This document shows positions 26,499 through 35,388 of a DNA stretch of 64,000 nucleotides, piece by piece. This DNA is from Cyclobacteriaceae bacterium. Lineage in GTDB: Bacteria; Bacteroidota; Bacteroidia; Cytophagales; Cyclobacteriaceae. The stretch is taken from assembly GCA_016787645.1 (NCBI GenBank), contig JAEUUF010000013.1:310001-374000 (forward strand), given 5' to 3'. How positions within the stretch are numbered: position 1 is the first letter of the stretch; each line of letters opens with the position of its first letter. Under the pieces are notes generated by a model. The model was not told the DNA's origin, did no database searches, and saw only the letters and a program-made list of their open reading frames with translations. A program made the position numbers and the translations under genes.

Positions 26499-29400
26499 TC
26501 AAAGGCCAATGCCACCAAGAAAGACTTCGAACAGGTTAGTTTTGGTGGTGCTGGGTGATAACCCGTAACTGTATCTAATGCCCACATTAAACTGGGGTAA
26601 AAATCGCATCACATTGAAATCCAGCCGCAGTTCCCCTCCTATGCTACTGTAACTCTGGGATACCGACCCACCGCTAAAGGTGCTCACCCCATGGGCATAG
26701 TCATAGAACACATTGCCCCTGAACCGCTGCAGATTAAGCAGGGGGCCAACAGAGATATCCGGGTACCACAACGGGAGTGTATAATTGACCGACATGGAAT
26801 ACATATCCATGAATCGCGCCACGGACTGACCTCGCGGAAGCGGAATCTGGTTGCGAAACTGGTAACTCATGTTGTCCGCCACTTTAGATTTTGTAGTGTC
26901 GGTATAGAAGAGCGGTTCAATCTGACTGCTTTGATAAGCATAATAACCCCAGATGGAATGATGCTTGAAAAATCCAGGGGCGTACATTGAGCCATACGCT
27001 GAGAATTGCGCCCCGGAATAATCTCCACCATAGGGCGTGTTGTATACATTGACGAACAATACCTGGCCCCATTTACTGTTGATATCCCGCCGGCTTCGTT
27101 TCAGCAGCCGGTAAGCTTCTATGGAGAAATGATTGTAGTAGAGATTACCATTGGCCGGGTAGTTGAAGAAAGTATAAACTCCCTTGACATCTCCATTGAC
27201 CACTTTGCTGTTGATCACCCGTGTATCTCCCGAGATGGTATTGGTGAATTCAGAAACATGGGTCCGCCCCACATAGTTCGCAAGTTCGATACTGCCGAGA
27301 TACTTCGATGAAGTAGTCAGCAACGGAATCCTCAACCCGGTTTCCACGGTCGTCTCCTTCCAGGTAAATTTCAACTCCTTGGTTGAATACGTGGTATCGG
27401 GACCCGTGATCACTTCTGTGGTGACCAACCCTTCGTTCAATTTCCGGTCAGCCTTGATCACCTGAACATCCAGGATTGGATACAACCCCTGATAGCTCGC
27501 CCCAATCTTCCATTGACCAGTACCCTCGGTAATATCGTATTCGTAGCCTGCAAATAAGTTAGTCGTACTCAGGATATCCTGTGAAACCACACCTACCTGC
27601 ACGCGGGTAAGCGAATTGACAAAGTAGGGTCCCCAACTGTGCGGATTGATCATCCCCGCCGCACGATGATACCGTTTGGATGAAAAATTATTCGTAGAAA
27701 CTGTCTTTAACAAGTCGGGCTCGGCTTCTTGCTCGACCAAGTGAGAAAAATTAAAGTTAGCCGAAGGTTGTTGTCCGAGGAAGGGTTTCCATGCTGTGCT
27801 GTCAAAGGGCATGCGTACGACGTCCATACCATCGCGCGTTTGGTCGTTGTAGAAAATGGTCTTGCCATCCAATGATACCGAAGGGTTATACGCTCCATAC
27901 CGACTGGTGGTGACCTGGAACCGCTTGCCGGTCCTGACATTCAAAGCATGAACGTTGTCAATTCCTCCCGCGGGCGAATTAAACAGGACATATTCCCTCC
28001 AGGGTACAGGATGCCCAATATTTTCCTGCGATCGCGGCAGCAGGTCGGTAATGGCACCTGTTGCAATATCAACCCGCGAGATGGTCTTCCCTTCCGCATT
28101 TGTACGCAAGAGGACGACGCTTTTTCCGTCCTCTGTCCAACGTGGCATCGCGAGCATTTCATTGCTGGGATTAGGTAATTGCAACGCCACGGTATCAGAG
28201 GCATAACTGACGATAACAAGCCGAATGAGGTAGTCCTCCGTGGTTTCAATGGTAGCAACCCGGATGCCATCCGGGGCCAGGGCCGCGGCGCTGTATCTTG
28301 AATGACTGGAAAGCCGGGTGGCCACGTTGGATGAAAAGTCAAATCCTTTTATGGTAGTATAAGTCTTCACTCTCCACCGCGGATCAAACCGAAACTCATT
28401 CCACACTACCCGTTGTTTGCTGGCAGACAACATACCTGATTCATTCACGATACCCTGGACATAGGTATGTTCCTCCTTTCCTTCCGGGGAAAGCACCACG
28501 AGCTGGTCGATGTCACCGATCCCGGACTTCTGGACCAGCACTCGTCCATTCTCCAGCGGTTGCGGGTACAGGTAATCAGTGTAAGCCGTGGTCGGGCGTT
28601 TGTTGATTCGTTCAAAGGGAGTAAAAGAAAGACCGGCTATGGCTTGCGCATAATCCTTTTCGCGTTGCGCCGCCATGTCCTGGTAGAGATCAGTCACATA
28701 CATACCTGTTTCCTTCTTCAGCGCATTGGAGAAGGCAAACGGGATGAAGGGAACATTCCACGAACGACCGACTACCTTTTCCCAGATCATCGGATCATTG
28801 GTCTTCTTCCGAAGATGGGTGACCAGGTTATATCCCAACACATAGTGATCAGGAATATTGTGCTTGTAGGAACGCAAGTATTGTTTATGATAGTTGAAGC
28901 TACGGCCTTCCATCGCGTTGGTACGAAACAGTAAATCAAACTGGGGAATACGGCCCCGGCCGCTCGGCGTGAATGCAGTTTCGGTGGCCACCGCATCACC
29001 TTCCCAAAACCACTGTGGTGCTGAAGCGAATGCCATCGCCGCAGCAAACTGCTGACCAAAAACATAGTACACCGCCTTGTTAAACCCGGTGAGGCTGCGG
29101 GTGAATTGTGCCATGTGCCGGTATTCATGGACTACGAGGTTGTTAAGCCAGTCGTTCGTTCCCAAAAAATTGTAGTTCTGCGTGGGCATCGTATAAAATT
29201 CGGATCGCCACGGGGCCATGGTTACGAATGCATTGGAAACGGAGGATTGGTTTTGCAGAAGAATGGAGATTTTTCTGGATGGTGTCCCCATTGTTTTCCC
29301 TTCCGGTTCGCGGACGGTTTCCAGGGTATTGGCAACCCGCTGTGCCTGCAGGTCAAATCCTTCGGGATACAACACCCGGAAGTTGGGTGTATTGAGCTGG

Positions 29401-29519
29401 TACCATTTCAGCCCGGGGGCATTAGTCTCCAGTACGGTAGACTGTGCCCACAAGGGAAAACTGTGAAGAAGAAAACCGATCAGCAGGAGGAATACGCAGC
29501 GATACCGACAACACATCAT
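26499..29519 (-). CDS. Predicted surface metallopeptidase fused to beta-propeller and outer-membrane barrel
   Basis: A 1006-residue exported protein with three visible parts. After a signal peptide (cut near WAQ, residue 26) comes a gluzincin-like peptidase domain with H131-E-Y-R-H135 and a downstream W-F-W-E173-G-D, giving a complete zinc site (two His plus Glu). The middle (about 270-600) contains repeated TolB/PD40-like blades such as LAPDGIRVATIE, WTEDGKSVVLLR and SLDGKTIFYND. The C-terminal third (about 650-1006) has alternating aromatic beta-strands like an outer-membrane barrel. I know of no named function. It lies 80 bases downstream of the DUF4249 gene with no terminator between, so it may share a transcript with the TonB-dependent receptor. 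Confidence 0.82.
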   Translation of the reverse strand: MMCCRYRCVFLLLIGFLLHSFPLWAQSTVLETNAPGLKWYQLNTPNFRVLYPEGFDLQAQRVANTLETVREPEGKTMGTPSRKISILLQNQSSVSNAFVTMAPWRSEFYTMPTQNYNFLGTNDWLNNLVVHEYRHMAQFTRSLTGFNKAVYYVFGQQFAAAMAFASAPQWFWEGDAVATETAFTPSGRGRIPQFDLLFRTNAMEGRSFNYHKQYLRSYKHNIPDHYVLGYNLVTHLRKKTNDPMIWEKVVGRSWNVPFIPFAFSNALKKETGMYVTDLYQDMAAQREKDYAQAIAGLSFTPFERINKRPTTAYTDYLYPQPLENGRVLVQKSGIGDIDQLVVLSPEGKEEHTYVQGIVNESGMLSASKQRVVWNEFRFDPRWRVKTYTTIKGFDFSSNVATRLSSHSRYSAAALAPDGIRVATIETTEDYLIRLVIVSYASDTVALQLPNPSNEMLAMPRWTEDGKSVVLLRTNAEGKTISRVDIATGAITDLLPRSQENIGHPVPWREYVLFNSPAGGIDNVHALNVRTGKRFQVTTSRYGAYNPSVSLDGKTIFYNDQTRDGMDVVRMPFDSTAWKPFLGQQPSANFNFSHLVEQEAEPDLLKTVSTNNFSSKRYHRAAGMINPHSWGPYFVNSLTRVQVGVVSQDILSTTNLFAGYEYDITEGTGQWKIGASYQGLYPILDVQVIKADRKLNEGLVTTEVITGPDTTYSTKELKFTWKETTVETGLRIPLLTTSSKYLGSIELANYVGRTHVSEFTNTISGDTRVINSKVVNGDVKGVYTFFNYPANGNLYYNHFSIEAYRLLKRSRRDINSKWGQVLFVNVYNTPYGGDYSGAQFSAYGSMYAPGFFKHHSIWGYYAYQSSQIEPLFYTDTTKSKVADNMSYQFRNQIPLPRGQSVARFMDMYSMSVNYTLPLWYPDISVGPLLNLQRFRGNVFYDYAHGVSTFSGGSVSQSYSSIGGELRLDFNVMRFLPQFNVGIRYSYGLSPSTTKTNLFEVFLGGIGL

Positions 29520-29599
29520 CCTCGAAAACTACGTGATCCCAATGGAATTGAAAAACCCGGTAAGGAAAATTCACGGGGACTGGAGGATGCGCCCGACCG

Positions 29600-30511
29600 C
29601 TACTCGGTATATCGCTTTCCCGCGGCGGATACGGCAGCCGTATTAAAGAATCCTACCGCTTTCGTACCGTTAGGGTTGGTATTAGTGATGTTGGTAGACA
29701 CGTTGGCCAGTGGCGTCGCAAACAACTCCGCAAAACCACCCGGGCGGTTCGTCTGGATGGACACCTCATTCAGGAAAGTGAATGCGGCCACGGTCACCGA
29801 GTGTATCTGTACCTGGATGGAGTCACCATTCTTGATGGGTGAGATCAGTCGGTCGTTTGCGTCCCGGTCGTCGGCATTGATTCGACGTCGAACGGGAGCA
29901 ATGAAAATCACGCCATCCGTTGGCCCACCGATTGAAACACCTGCGTCAAAGGCAATGTTGATTTCACTGGGTTTAAGAAGTGGAACTCCATTCTTGAATG
30001 ATCGTATCCAATAGGCGTCACCTACACCCACCGGATCGGTTGCCCAAAATTCCGCCCGCGTGATCGGGTCGCCGGTCGCGATATTGGTGTCCTTGTCAAA
30101 ACTGAGGCTGTCGATAACCGGGACCCGTCCCATAAAGGATTGCGCCTGGTATGTTTCACCGCCGGTATTGATCAGCAATGCATAGGCCTCTCCTACCTTG
30201 AGCGTATCCGCACCGGCTGGTGTCCACTCATAGTAGCCAGGCTTCGTCGGGTTTTCGGTAAACACAAACGTCTTGCCTCCATTCTCGACAACAGTCACCA
30301 CGGCACCTGAAACACCGCTGGGCAACATCGCCTCGAAGTAGGGCTGCGTACGGGTGATAATGATCTGCTGCGTGGCCGGCTGGTTGGTAATCCATGCATC
30401 CACCACCAGTACCGGATTTGCCTGCTGCAGGCTTGGGTTGATGACCTCCTCACAGGAAACCAGGATGCCACTGACCAGGAAGAAGGCGAGTAATTGGTTA
30501 CGAATCTTCAT
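29600..30511 (-). CDS. DUF4249 lipoprotein
   Basis: A 303-residue lipoprotein with lipobox LVSC followed by EEVINPSL, which is the usual start of DUF4249 proteins. The body contains LVVDAWITNQPATQQIIITRTQPYF and FSFLNEV-like segments of that family. DUF4249 proteins are encoded beside TonB-dependent receptors in Bacteroidota and are thought to be surface or periplasmic partners, loosely analogous to SusD. The gene starts 3 bases after the receptor stop codon, which strongly supports a functional pair. Confidence 0.9.
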   Translation of the reverse strand: MKIRNQLLAFFLVSGILVSCEEVINPSLQQANPVLVVDAWITNQPATQQIIITRTQPYFEAMLPSGVSGAVVTVVENGGKTFVFTENPTKPGYYEWTPAGADTLKVGEAYALLINTGGETYQAQSFMGRVPVIDSLSFDKDTNIATGDPITRAEFWATDPVGVGDAYWIRSFKNGVPLLKPSEINIAFDAGVSIGGPTDGVIFIAPVRRRINADDRDANDRLISPIKNGDSIQVQIHSVTVAAFTFLNEVSIQTNRPGGFAELFATPLANVSTNITNTNPNGTKAVGFFNTAAVSAAGKRYTE

Positions 30512-30514
30512 GGC

Positions 30515-32893
30515 TCAAAACTTAAAGTTGTAGGACACCGAGGGAATAATTGTTCCGATAATGGAAAGCTGGGTGGCCTGGGAAGGGATCGGCTGACCCG
30601 CTGGGGTTCGCTGGTCGGATTGAGAAAAATAAATGGAGAACGGATTCTTACGGGCGTAGACATTATAAAGCGAGAACACCCAGTAGTCGCTGTTCTTTCG
30701 CTCTTTCCCGTTCTTCTTCACCTTCTTGCCTTCCAGTCGGAAGGAGATATCTAGGCGGTGGTAGTCGGGCATGTGCACATTGTTGCGTGACTCATAGGCA
30801 TTGTAAGGAATTAGGACACCCTGCTGCACGAACCGGGATGTGGGAAAGGTGGTCGGCGTGCCGGAAGTAAAAATGAAATTGGCAGATACGGACCAACGCT
30901 GGTTGAGATCGTAGAACGCTGCCGCTTTGAGGTTGTGCAACTGGTTAAACCGGGTTTCGTACCACTCCCCCCGGTTCACGCCATCCACTTTCAGTTCCGA
31001 TCGGCCGATGGTATAGCTTACCCAACCATTCAGGCGGCCCGTTTTCTTCTGAGCATAAAACTCAAGCCCATACGACCGGCCCACGCCACTCAGGAGATCT
31101 GCCTCCAGGTATTGGTTGATAAGCAGGTCGGCGCCATCAATGTAGTCAATCTGGTTCTGGGTGGTCCGGTAATACGCTTCGACCGAGAACTCGTATTGCT
31201 TGTCGGCCGTGAGGTCGCGGAAATAACCCAGGGTAAACTGGTCGGCCAGCTGAGGTTTGATATTGTTGGAGCTGGGATTCCACACATCCAATGGGTTGCT
31301 GGCCGTTGTGTTGGAAATCAGGTGGAGGTATTGCACCATCCGGTTATAGCTACCCTTAATTGAAGCGCGTGATCCTGCCTGGATGCGGAATGAAAACCGT
31401 GGCTCAAAATTACCATAGCTCGCGATCGTCTCCCCTTTACCGTATTGGCGGCTCCCGATGACCGGCTTGCGAATGCCCGCCGTTGTATCGCCGTACGTAT
31501 AGACAGTTCCTGGGCCGAAATACTGGAACATGGAATAACGGAGGCCGTAGTCAAGGGAAAGGCCTTCACTGACCTTCTGGGAGTTGCCGACATACAGGGA
31601 AGTCTCCAGGTTGTACTTCCGATCAATAGTGATGTCCACCACATCGCCATTGGTCACGCCCTGGGCTACGGCGGGAACAAATGTATAATAGGTAACATCC
31701 GCGCCGAAGTTCAACTCATTGCGGCTGTCAATGAAGTAGGTGAACTGGGGTCGAAAAATAAAATTGGAAATGGAGGAATTCCAGGAGAATCGGTTGAGGT
31801 CGTCCTTGCCGAATTGGAGGGCATAATCGTAGTTGCTGTACACACCGGTTACGTTGAGAAAGAGTCGCTCGTTAAAGAGATGGTTCCAACGCAGGGTTGC
31901 CGTGGAATTACCCCAGTTAAAACCTTGCGTCTTGTCAAAGCGAAAAACATCCCGACCAAAATAGGCGGACAGGTACACCCGGTTCCGGCGATTGATGTTG
32001 TAGTTGGTCTTTAGTGTGACATCGTAGAAATTGAGCGCCCCGCCATTTTGAAGAATAGGGACAAACGGTCGAGCAAGAACGTCGATGTAAGAACGTCGTG
32101 CGGCTACAATAAATGAGGCCTTATCCTTAATGATCGGACCTTCCACGGCCAGGCGGCTAAAAACACTGCCGATACCACCGGTGACTTCATATTTCTTGCT
32201 GTTACCTTCCTTCATCCGCACATCCAGGATCGAGGCCAGGCGTCCCCCGTACCGGGCGGGGATTGCTCCCTTGAAGAGTTTTGTATCTTTGACGGCATCC
32301 GGATTGAACACCGAAAAGAATCCGAACAGGTGCGAGGAGTTATAAACCGGAGCCTCGTCGAGCAGGATCAGGTTCTGTCCCACGCTTCCACCCCGTACGT
32401 TAAAACCGGAGGCCCCTTCACCCACAGTACTCACCCCGGGTAACAACTGAAGGCTCCGGAGCAGATCTGCCTCTCCAAAAAGCATTGGTGTTCGCTGAAT
32501 AGTTTTGATCTCGAGCTTATTCGTACTCATTTCAAGGTTCTCCACATTGGCCTGTTCGAGTTCGGCCTGCACCACTACCTCCTGAAGTTGCTCCGCTTCG
32601 GGCTTGAGCTCCACCGATTGCTGAAGATTCTTTTCGAGCGTGACCGTGAGCACAACCGGTTGGAAACCCACGTAGGTATAATCCACCGTATAAGTCCCCT
32701 TGGGTAGGGTTATAGAATAGAATCCATACTCATTGGTGGTTGTTCCATTCTTGATTTCCTTGATATAGACCGTGACCCCAATCAGTGCCTCGCCATTGGA
32801 GGCATCCCGGATGGTGCCGTTGATGGTATATTTTTCCTGGGCCTGGCAGACGAACGAACAGATGACCAGCAAAAAAATCAAGGATCGGGACAT
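30515..32893 (-). CDS. TonB-dependent receptor with carboxypeptidase-like domain
   Basis: A 792-residue outer-membrane receptor. Signal peptide (cut near CQAQ), an N-terminal carboxypeptidase-regulatory-like domain (INGTIRDASNGEALIGVTVYI...GFYSITLPKGTYTVDYTYVGFQ), then the plug domain with LLPGVSTVGEGASGFNVRGGSVGQNLILLDEAPVYN, and a 22-strand-type barrel ending SYNFKF. It imports a substrate through TonB energy. ATG 32893 (or 32905) gives the best signal peptide. It heads the receptor-DUF4249-metallopeptidase set. Confidence 0.94.
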   Translation of the reverse strand: MSRSLIFLLVICSFVCQAQEKYTINGTIRDASNGEALIGVTVYIKEIKNGTTTNEYGFYSITLPKGTYTVDYTYVGFQPVVLTVTLEKNLQQSVELKPEAEQLQEVVVQAELEQANVENLEMSTNKLEIKTIQRTPMLFGEADLLRSLQLLPGVSTVGEGASGFNVRGGSVGQNLILLDEAPVYNSSHLFGFFSVFNPDAVKDTKLFKGAIPARYGGRLASILDVRMKEGNSKKYEVTGGIGSVFSRLAVEGPIIKDKASFIVAARRSYIDVLARPFVPILQNGGALNFYDVTLKTNYNINRRNRVYLSAYFGRDVFRFDKTQGFNWGNSTATLRWNHLFNERLFLNVTGVYSNYDYALQFGKDDLNRFSWNSSISNFIFRPQFTYFIDSRNELNFGADVTYYTFVPAVAQGVTNGDVVDITIDRKYNLETSLYVGNSQKVSEGLSLDYGLRYSMFQYFGPGTVYTYGDTTAGIRKPVIGSRQYGKGETIASYGNFEPRFSFRIQAGSRASIKGSYNRMVQYLHLISNTTASNPLDVWNPSSNNIKPQLADQFTLGYFRDLTADKQYEFSVEAYYRTTQNQIDYIDGADLLINQYLEADLLSGVGRSYGLEFYAQKKTGRLNGWVSYTIGRSELKVDGVNRGEWYETRFNQLHNLKAAAFYDLNQRWSVSANFIFTSGTPTTFPTSRFVQQGVLIPYNAYESRNNVHMPDYHRLDISFRLEGKKVKKNGKERKNSDYWVFSLYNVYARKNPFSIYFSQSDQRTPAGQPIPSQATQLSIIGTIIPSVSYNFKF

Positions 32894-32956
32894 TCGAGTT
32901 AACATTACAGTAAGTACCTGAGAACGATTACAACGGGTCATGGTTGAGATGGGGGC

Positions 32957-32964
32957 CAAAAATA
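32957..32964 (-). promoter_or_regulatory. Candidate -7 element for TonB-dependent receptor
   Basis: TATTTTTG on the minus strand matches TAnnTTTG exactly, 64 bases upstream of the receptor ATG at 32893. No -33 TTTG is found at the usual distance. A small inverted repeat TTAAC-TTGC-GTTAA lies just upstream (about 32980-32993) and could be an operator. Confidence 0.45.
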
Positions 32965-33027
32965 TCACAGAGAATTGGATTAACTTGCGTTAACCCTTCT
33001 GCTAACAATAAAGCAGGTAAAAAGTTT

Positions 33028-33150
33028 ATGTTCAGACGCCTCCGGGAGCTGTACCAGGAATATCGGGAATATGTACGGGTAGACCTGGTGATGTATGCTG
33101 TGATGATCCTGCTGATTATCCTTTATGTCATCTTCTCCATTTTTGCGTGA
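33028..33150 (+). CDS. Single-helix small membrane protein
   Basis: A 40-residue protein with a charged N-terminal half (MFRRLRELYQEYREYVRVD) and a C-terminal membrane helix (LVMYAVMILLIILYVIFSIF). The clean amphipathic-then-hydrophobic layout and full use of the space between the receptor and bestrophin genes suggest it is real, but codon evidence is thin at this length. Function unknown. It is divergent from the TonB-dependent receptor and converges with the bestrophin gene 22 bases away. Confidence 0.55.
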   Translation: MFRRLRELYQEYREYVRVDLVMYAVMILLIILYVIFSIFA

Positions 33151-33172
33151 GGGAAGCCCCACGAATTAACCT

Positions 33173-34051
33173 CTAAAGCAGGATTTCCCGTACGTTTTCG
33201 CGGATCTTGACCGATAGCTCGTCCGTGGGAAGGTCGTTAATGTCCCGGCCAAAGGGATCCTCGATTTCTTCCGCAATCAATTCCACGCTAAGGATTACGA
33301 ATGAAATCAGTACAACGACCGCGATGGTAATGTATCCCATGGAGGTCACGAATCCGAACGGCAATGTGATGATGTAGATGAAAATAAATTTCTTCAGGTA
33401 CATGCTATAAGAATAAGGGATCGGCGTATTCTTGATCCGCTCACAGGCGCCCAGGATATCGCTAAACTCTTTTAGTTCTTTATCTAACAGAAAAAGCTGA
33501 TCGCCGGTGATGATATTCTTCTTGTAGAGTTCATTTACCCGTTCGTACATCATGGTGGAAAGCCGGTTGGGGATATGCCGAACGTTTTCCAATCGTTTCA
33601 AAAAATCCGGCCCGGCGGGTTCAAGCTCATTAAGCTTGACTCCCTTGCGCATTTGTTCCCTTACCGAGACTGTAAAATTGGGAATCATACTAACAAAATA
33701 CTCCCGGTTCTCACGATCACCCCGATCAAGAAACGCCCCCAGCTTGTGGGCCAGGTTCCGGGTATTGTTTACCATGCTGCCCCAAAGTTTCCTCCCTTCC
33801 CACCAGCGGTCATAGGCGGAGTTGGTACGGAATACGAGGAACAAACCGAGGACTATACCCAACAACGAGTGCATGCCGATGGTGCTGTGAAAAGTATCCT
33901 CATTGAGCTTGAAGAAGTCAAGAATCAGAAAGCAAATCACCCCGGTATACACCATCATGAAAATCATGACCGGGCGCAGGGTCCTCATGACCTGACGGCT
34001 GTATTGATGAGTAATGAGGGAATACCAGGCTTTTGGGTTGTAGTCAATCAT
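33173..34051 (-). CDS. Bestrophin family anion channel
   Basis: A 292-residue membrane protein of the bestrophin (RFP-TM/UPF0187) family. It has four main hydrophobic segments. Family landmarks are LVFRTNSAYDRWWEGRKLWG and the C-terminal EEIEDPFGRDINDLP. Bacterial bestrophins are pentameric ion channels; selectivity (anion or cation) differs between members and cannot be read here. A single minus-strand gene. Confidence 0.93.
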   Translation of the reverse strand: MIDYNPKAWYSLITHQYSRQVMRTLRPVMIFMMVYTGVICFLILDFFKLNEDTFHSTIGMHSLLGIVLGLFLVFRTNSAYDRWWEGRKLWGSMVNNTRNLAHKLGAFLDRGDRENREYFVSMIPNFTVSVREQMRKGVKLNELEPAGPDFLKRLENVRHIPNRLSTMMYERVNELYKKNIITGDQLFLLDKELKEFSDILGACERIKNTPIPYSYSMYLKKFIFIYIITLPFGFVTSMGYITIAVVVLISFVILSVELIAEEIEDPFGRDINDLPTDELSVKIRENVREILL

Positions 34052-34146
34052 GCCTCAAAGGTCGTCATTCCACTGCTTATCATACAAAGGGAAGGTCGGC
34101 AGAATGAAGAAATAGTCTTTACTTTGCATCACTTTTTTTCTGCCTT

Positions 34147-34893
34147 ATGAAAACTTTTGCTTGCTGCCTCCTTCTTCTGGCCCCCATTAGCATTTGGGCC
34201 CAGGACTATGTAGTCACCACGCGCAAAGATACGGTACGTGGCCGTGTCTCCATTACCAGCAATCCGACCATGGACATGGTCATCGTAACCATCGACAAGA
34301 AAAACAAGCCGGAGTACAAGGCCACTTCCCTGCTCGCGGTGTACTCCGACAGCGTGATGTACCAGCCGGTGCGTATACCGGACGCCTACCGGCTTATGCG
34401 TATCGGCCGGACCGGGATGGTTAGTCTATGCTATGCGCGGCAGGCCCCGGGCACACCGTACAATATTCCCTACCTCCTCAAGCGCACGGGCGAATCATTG
34501 CAGGTCTCAGCCTTGCGGTTCAAGAAAACGATGACTTCCTTTCTCTCCGAGTGTGCGAGCCTGAAGTCGAAAATTGAACAAGAGCAATTGGGCCGAAAGG
34601 ACCTCGACAAGATCATTGAAGAATACAATCGCTGCCTGGAACTACAAACCAACCAGGTATTTATTCCCAGCGAGAATCCTAAAATTTCCGCTGTTAATGC
34701 GTTTAATGAAAAACTTTCGCAGGATGCTACGGTTCCCTCCGACGCGCGGGATATGCTGAAAGATATCTACAGCAAATTGAAAGAAGGGAAGTCGGTGCCC
34801 AATTACCTTCTGGAAGGCCTCCGTGAGACCTTGAAGAACCATCCGGCCTATCAGAAAGACCTGGAGGAACTCATCGCCAAGCTAAAAAGCTGA
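34147..34893 (+). CDS. Exported protein of unknown function
   Basis: A 248-residue protein with a signal peptide (cut near IWAQ, residue 19) and a beta-rich N-terminal half starting DYVVTTRKDTVRGRVSI. The C-terminal half is helical and charged, with ECASLKSKIEQEQLGRKDLDKIIEEYNRC. The opening resembles exported Bacteroidota proteins that begin with a TxKGDTLxGxV-like strand motif, whose role is unknown. No family is assigned. It converges with the DoxX-like gene (2-base gap). Confidence 0.75.
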   Translation: MKTFACCLLLLAPISIWAQDYVVTTRKDTVRGRVSITSNPTMDMVIVTIDKKNKPEYKATSLLAVYSDSVMYQPVRIPDAYRLMRIGRTGMVSLCYARQAPGTPYNIPYLLKRTGESLQVSALRFKKTMTSFLSECASLKSKIEQEQLGRKDLDKIIEEYNRCLELQTNQVFIPSENPKISAVNAFNEKLSQDATVPSDARDMLKDIYSKLKEGKSVPNYLLEGLRETLKNHPAYQKDLEELIAKLKS

Positions 34894-34895
34894 CG

Positions 34896-35297
34896 CTACC
34901 TGCCGCCCTTAATCTTCTCGATCATCGCCTGGACCTTCTGCTGGTCAACCCACAACACCAGCGCTGAACACAGGGCTACCGCAAGCGCCAGGAAAAAAAG
35001 ATAACCTCCGTCTCCCTGCACTTCTACCCCCAGCAGCGTAAGGTGCATTCCGATCGCCCCCACCATCAGTCCAAGTGCCAGTCCGGCACCGAGCCAGGCT
35101 ACCGGGGTGATCAAAAGCAGGATGGCGGCGATCAATTCCAGGACGCCGATCCCTATTCTTCCCCAAGGTTCCATCCCCACCGTGGTGAAGATATACACCG
35201 ATTCCGGAGCGGCGGTGAACTTGAAGAACAGGGTCTGCAGCAGTATAATCGCTGCGATCAGGCGCGCGGCCCAATAGGTGAGTTTGCTAATGTTCAT
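34896..35297 (-). CDS. DoxX-like membrane protein
   Basis: A 133-residue protein with four membrane segments. It starts MNISKLTYWAARLIAAIILLQTLFFKFTAAPES and contains GMEPWGRIGIGVLELIAAILLL, the usual DoxX/DoxD-like pattern of a helix, short acidic loop and glycine-rich second helix. Function in the family ranges from quinol oxidase subunits to poorly known membrane proteins. ATG 35297 was chosen because upstream in-frame sequence is not membrane-like. It is divergent from the Rieske oxygenase gene. Confidence 0.85.
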   Translation of the reverse strand: MNISKLTYWAARLIAAIILLQTLFFKFTAAPESVYIFTTVGMEPWGRIGIGVLELIAAILLLITPVAWLGAGLALGLMVGAIGMHLTLLGVEVQGDGGYLFFLALAVALCSALVLWVDQQKVQAMIEKIKGGR

Positions 35298-35388
35298 AGA
35301 TCGCTGACCAACGTTTCCTGGCCACTTAGGTTGCACGACCGGCTGGTTTCCGGCACGATTTGTTAAATTTATACAATTCCCATTCCCT

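Noticed and set aside
29106..30014. 302-codon plus-strand frame crossing the ends of the metallopeptidase and DUF4249 genes
   Set aside because: It spans two well-supported minus-strand genes and shows no domain or signal peptide.
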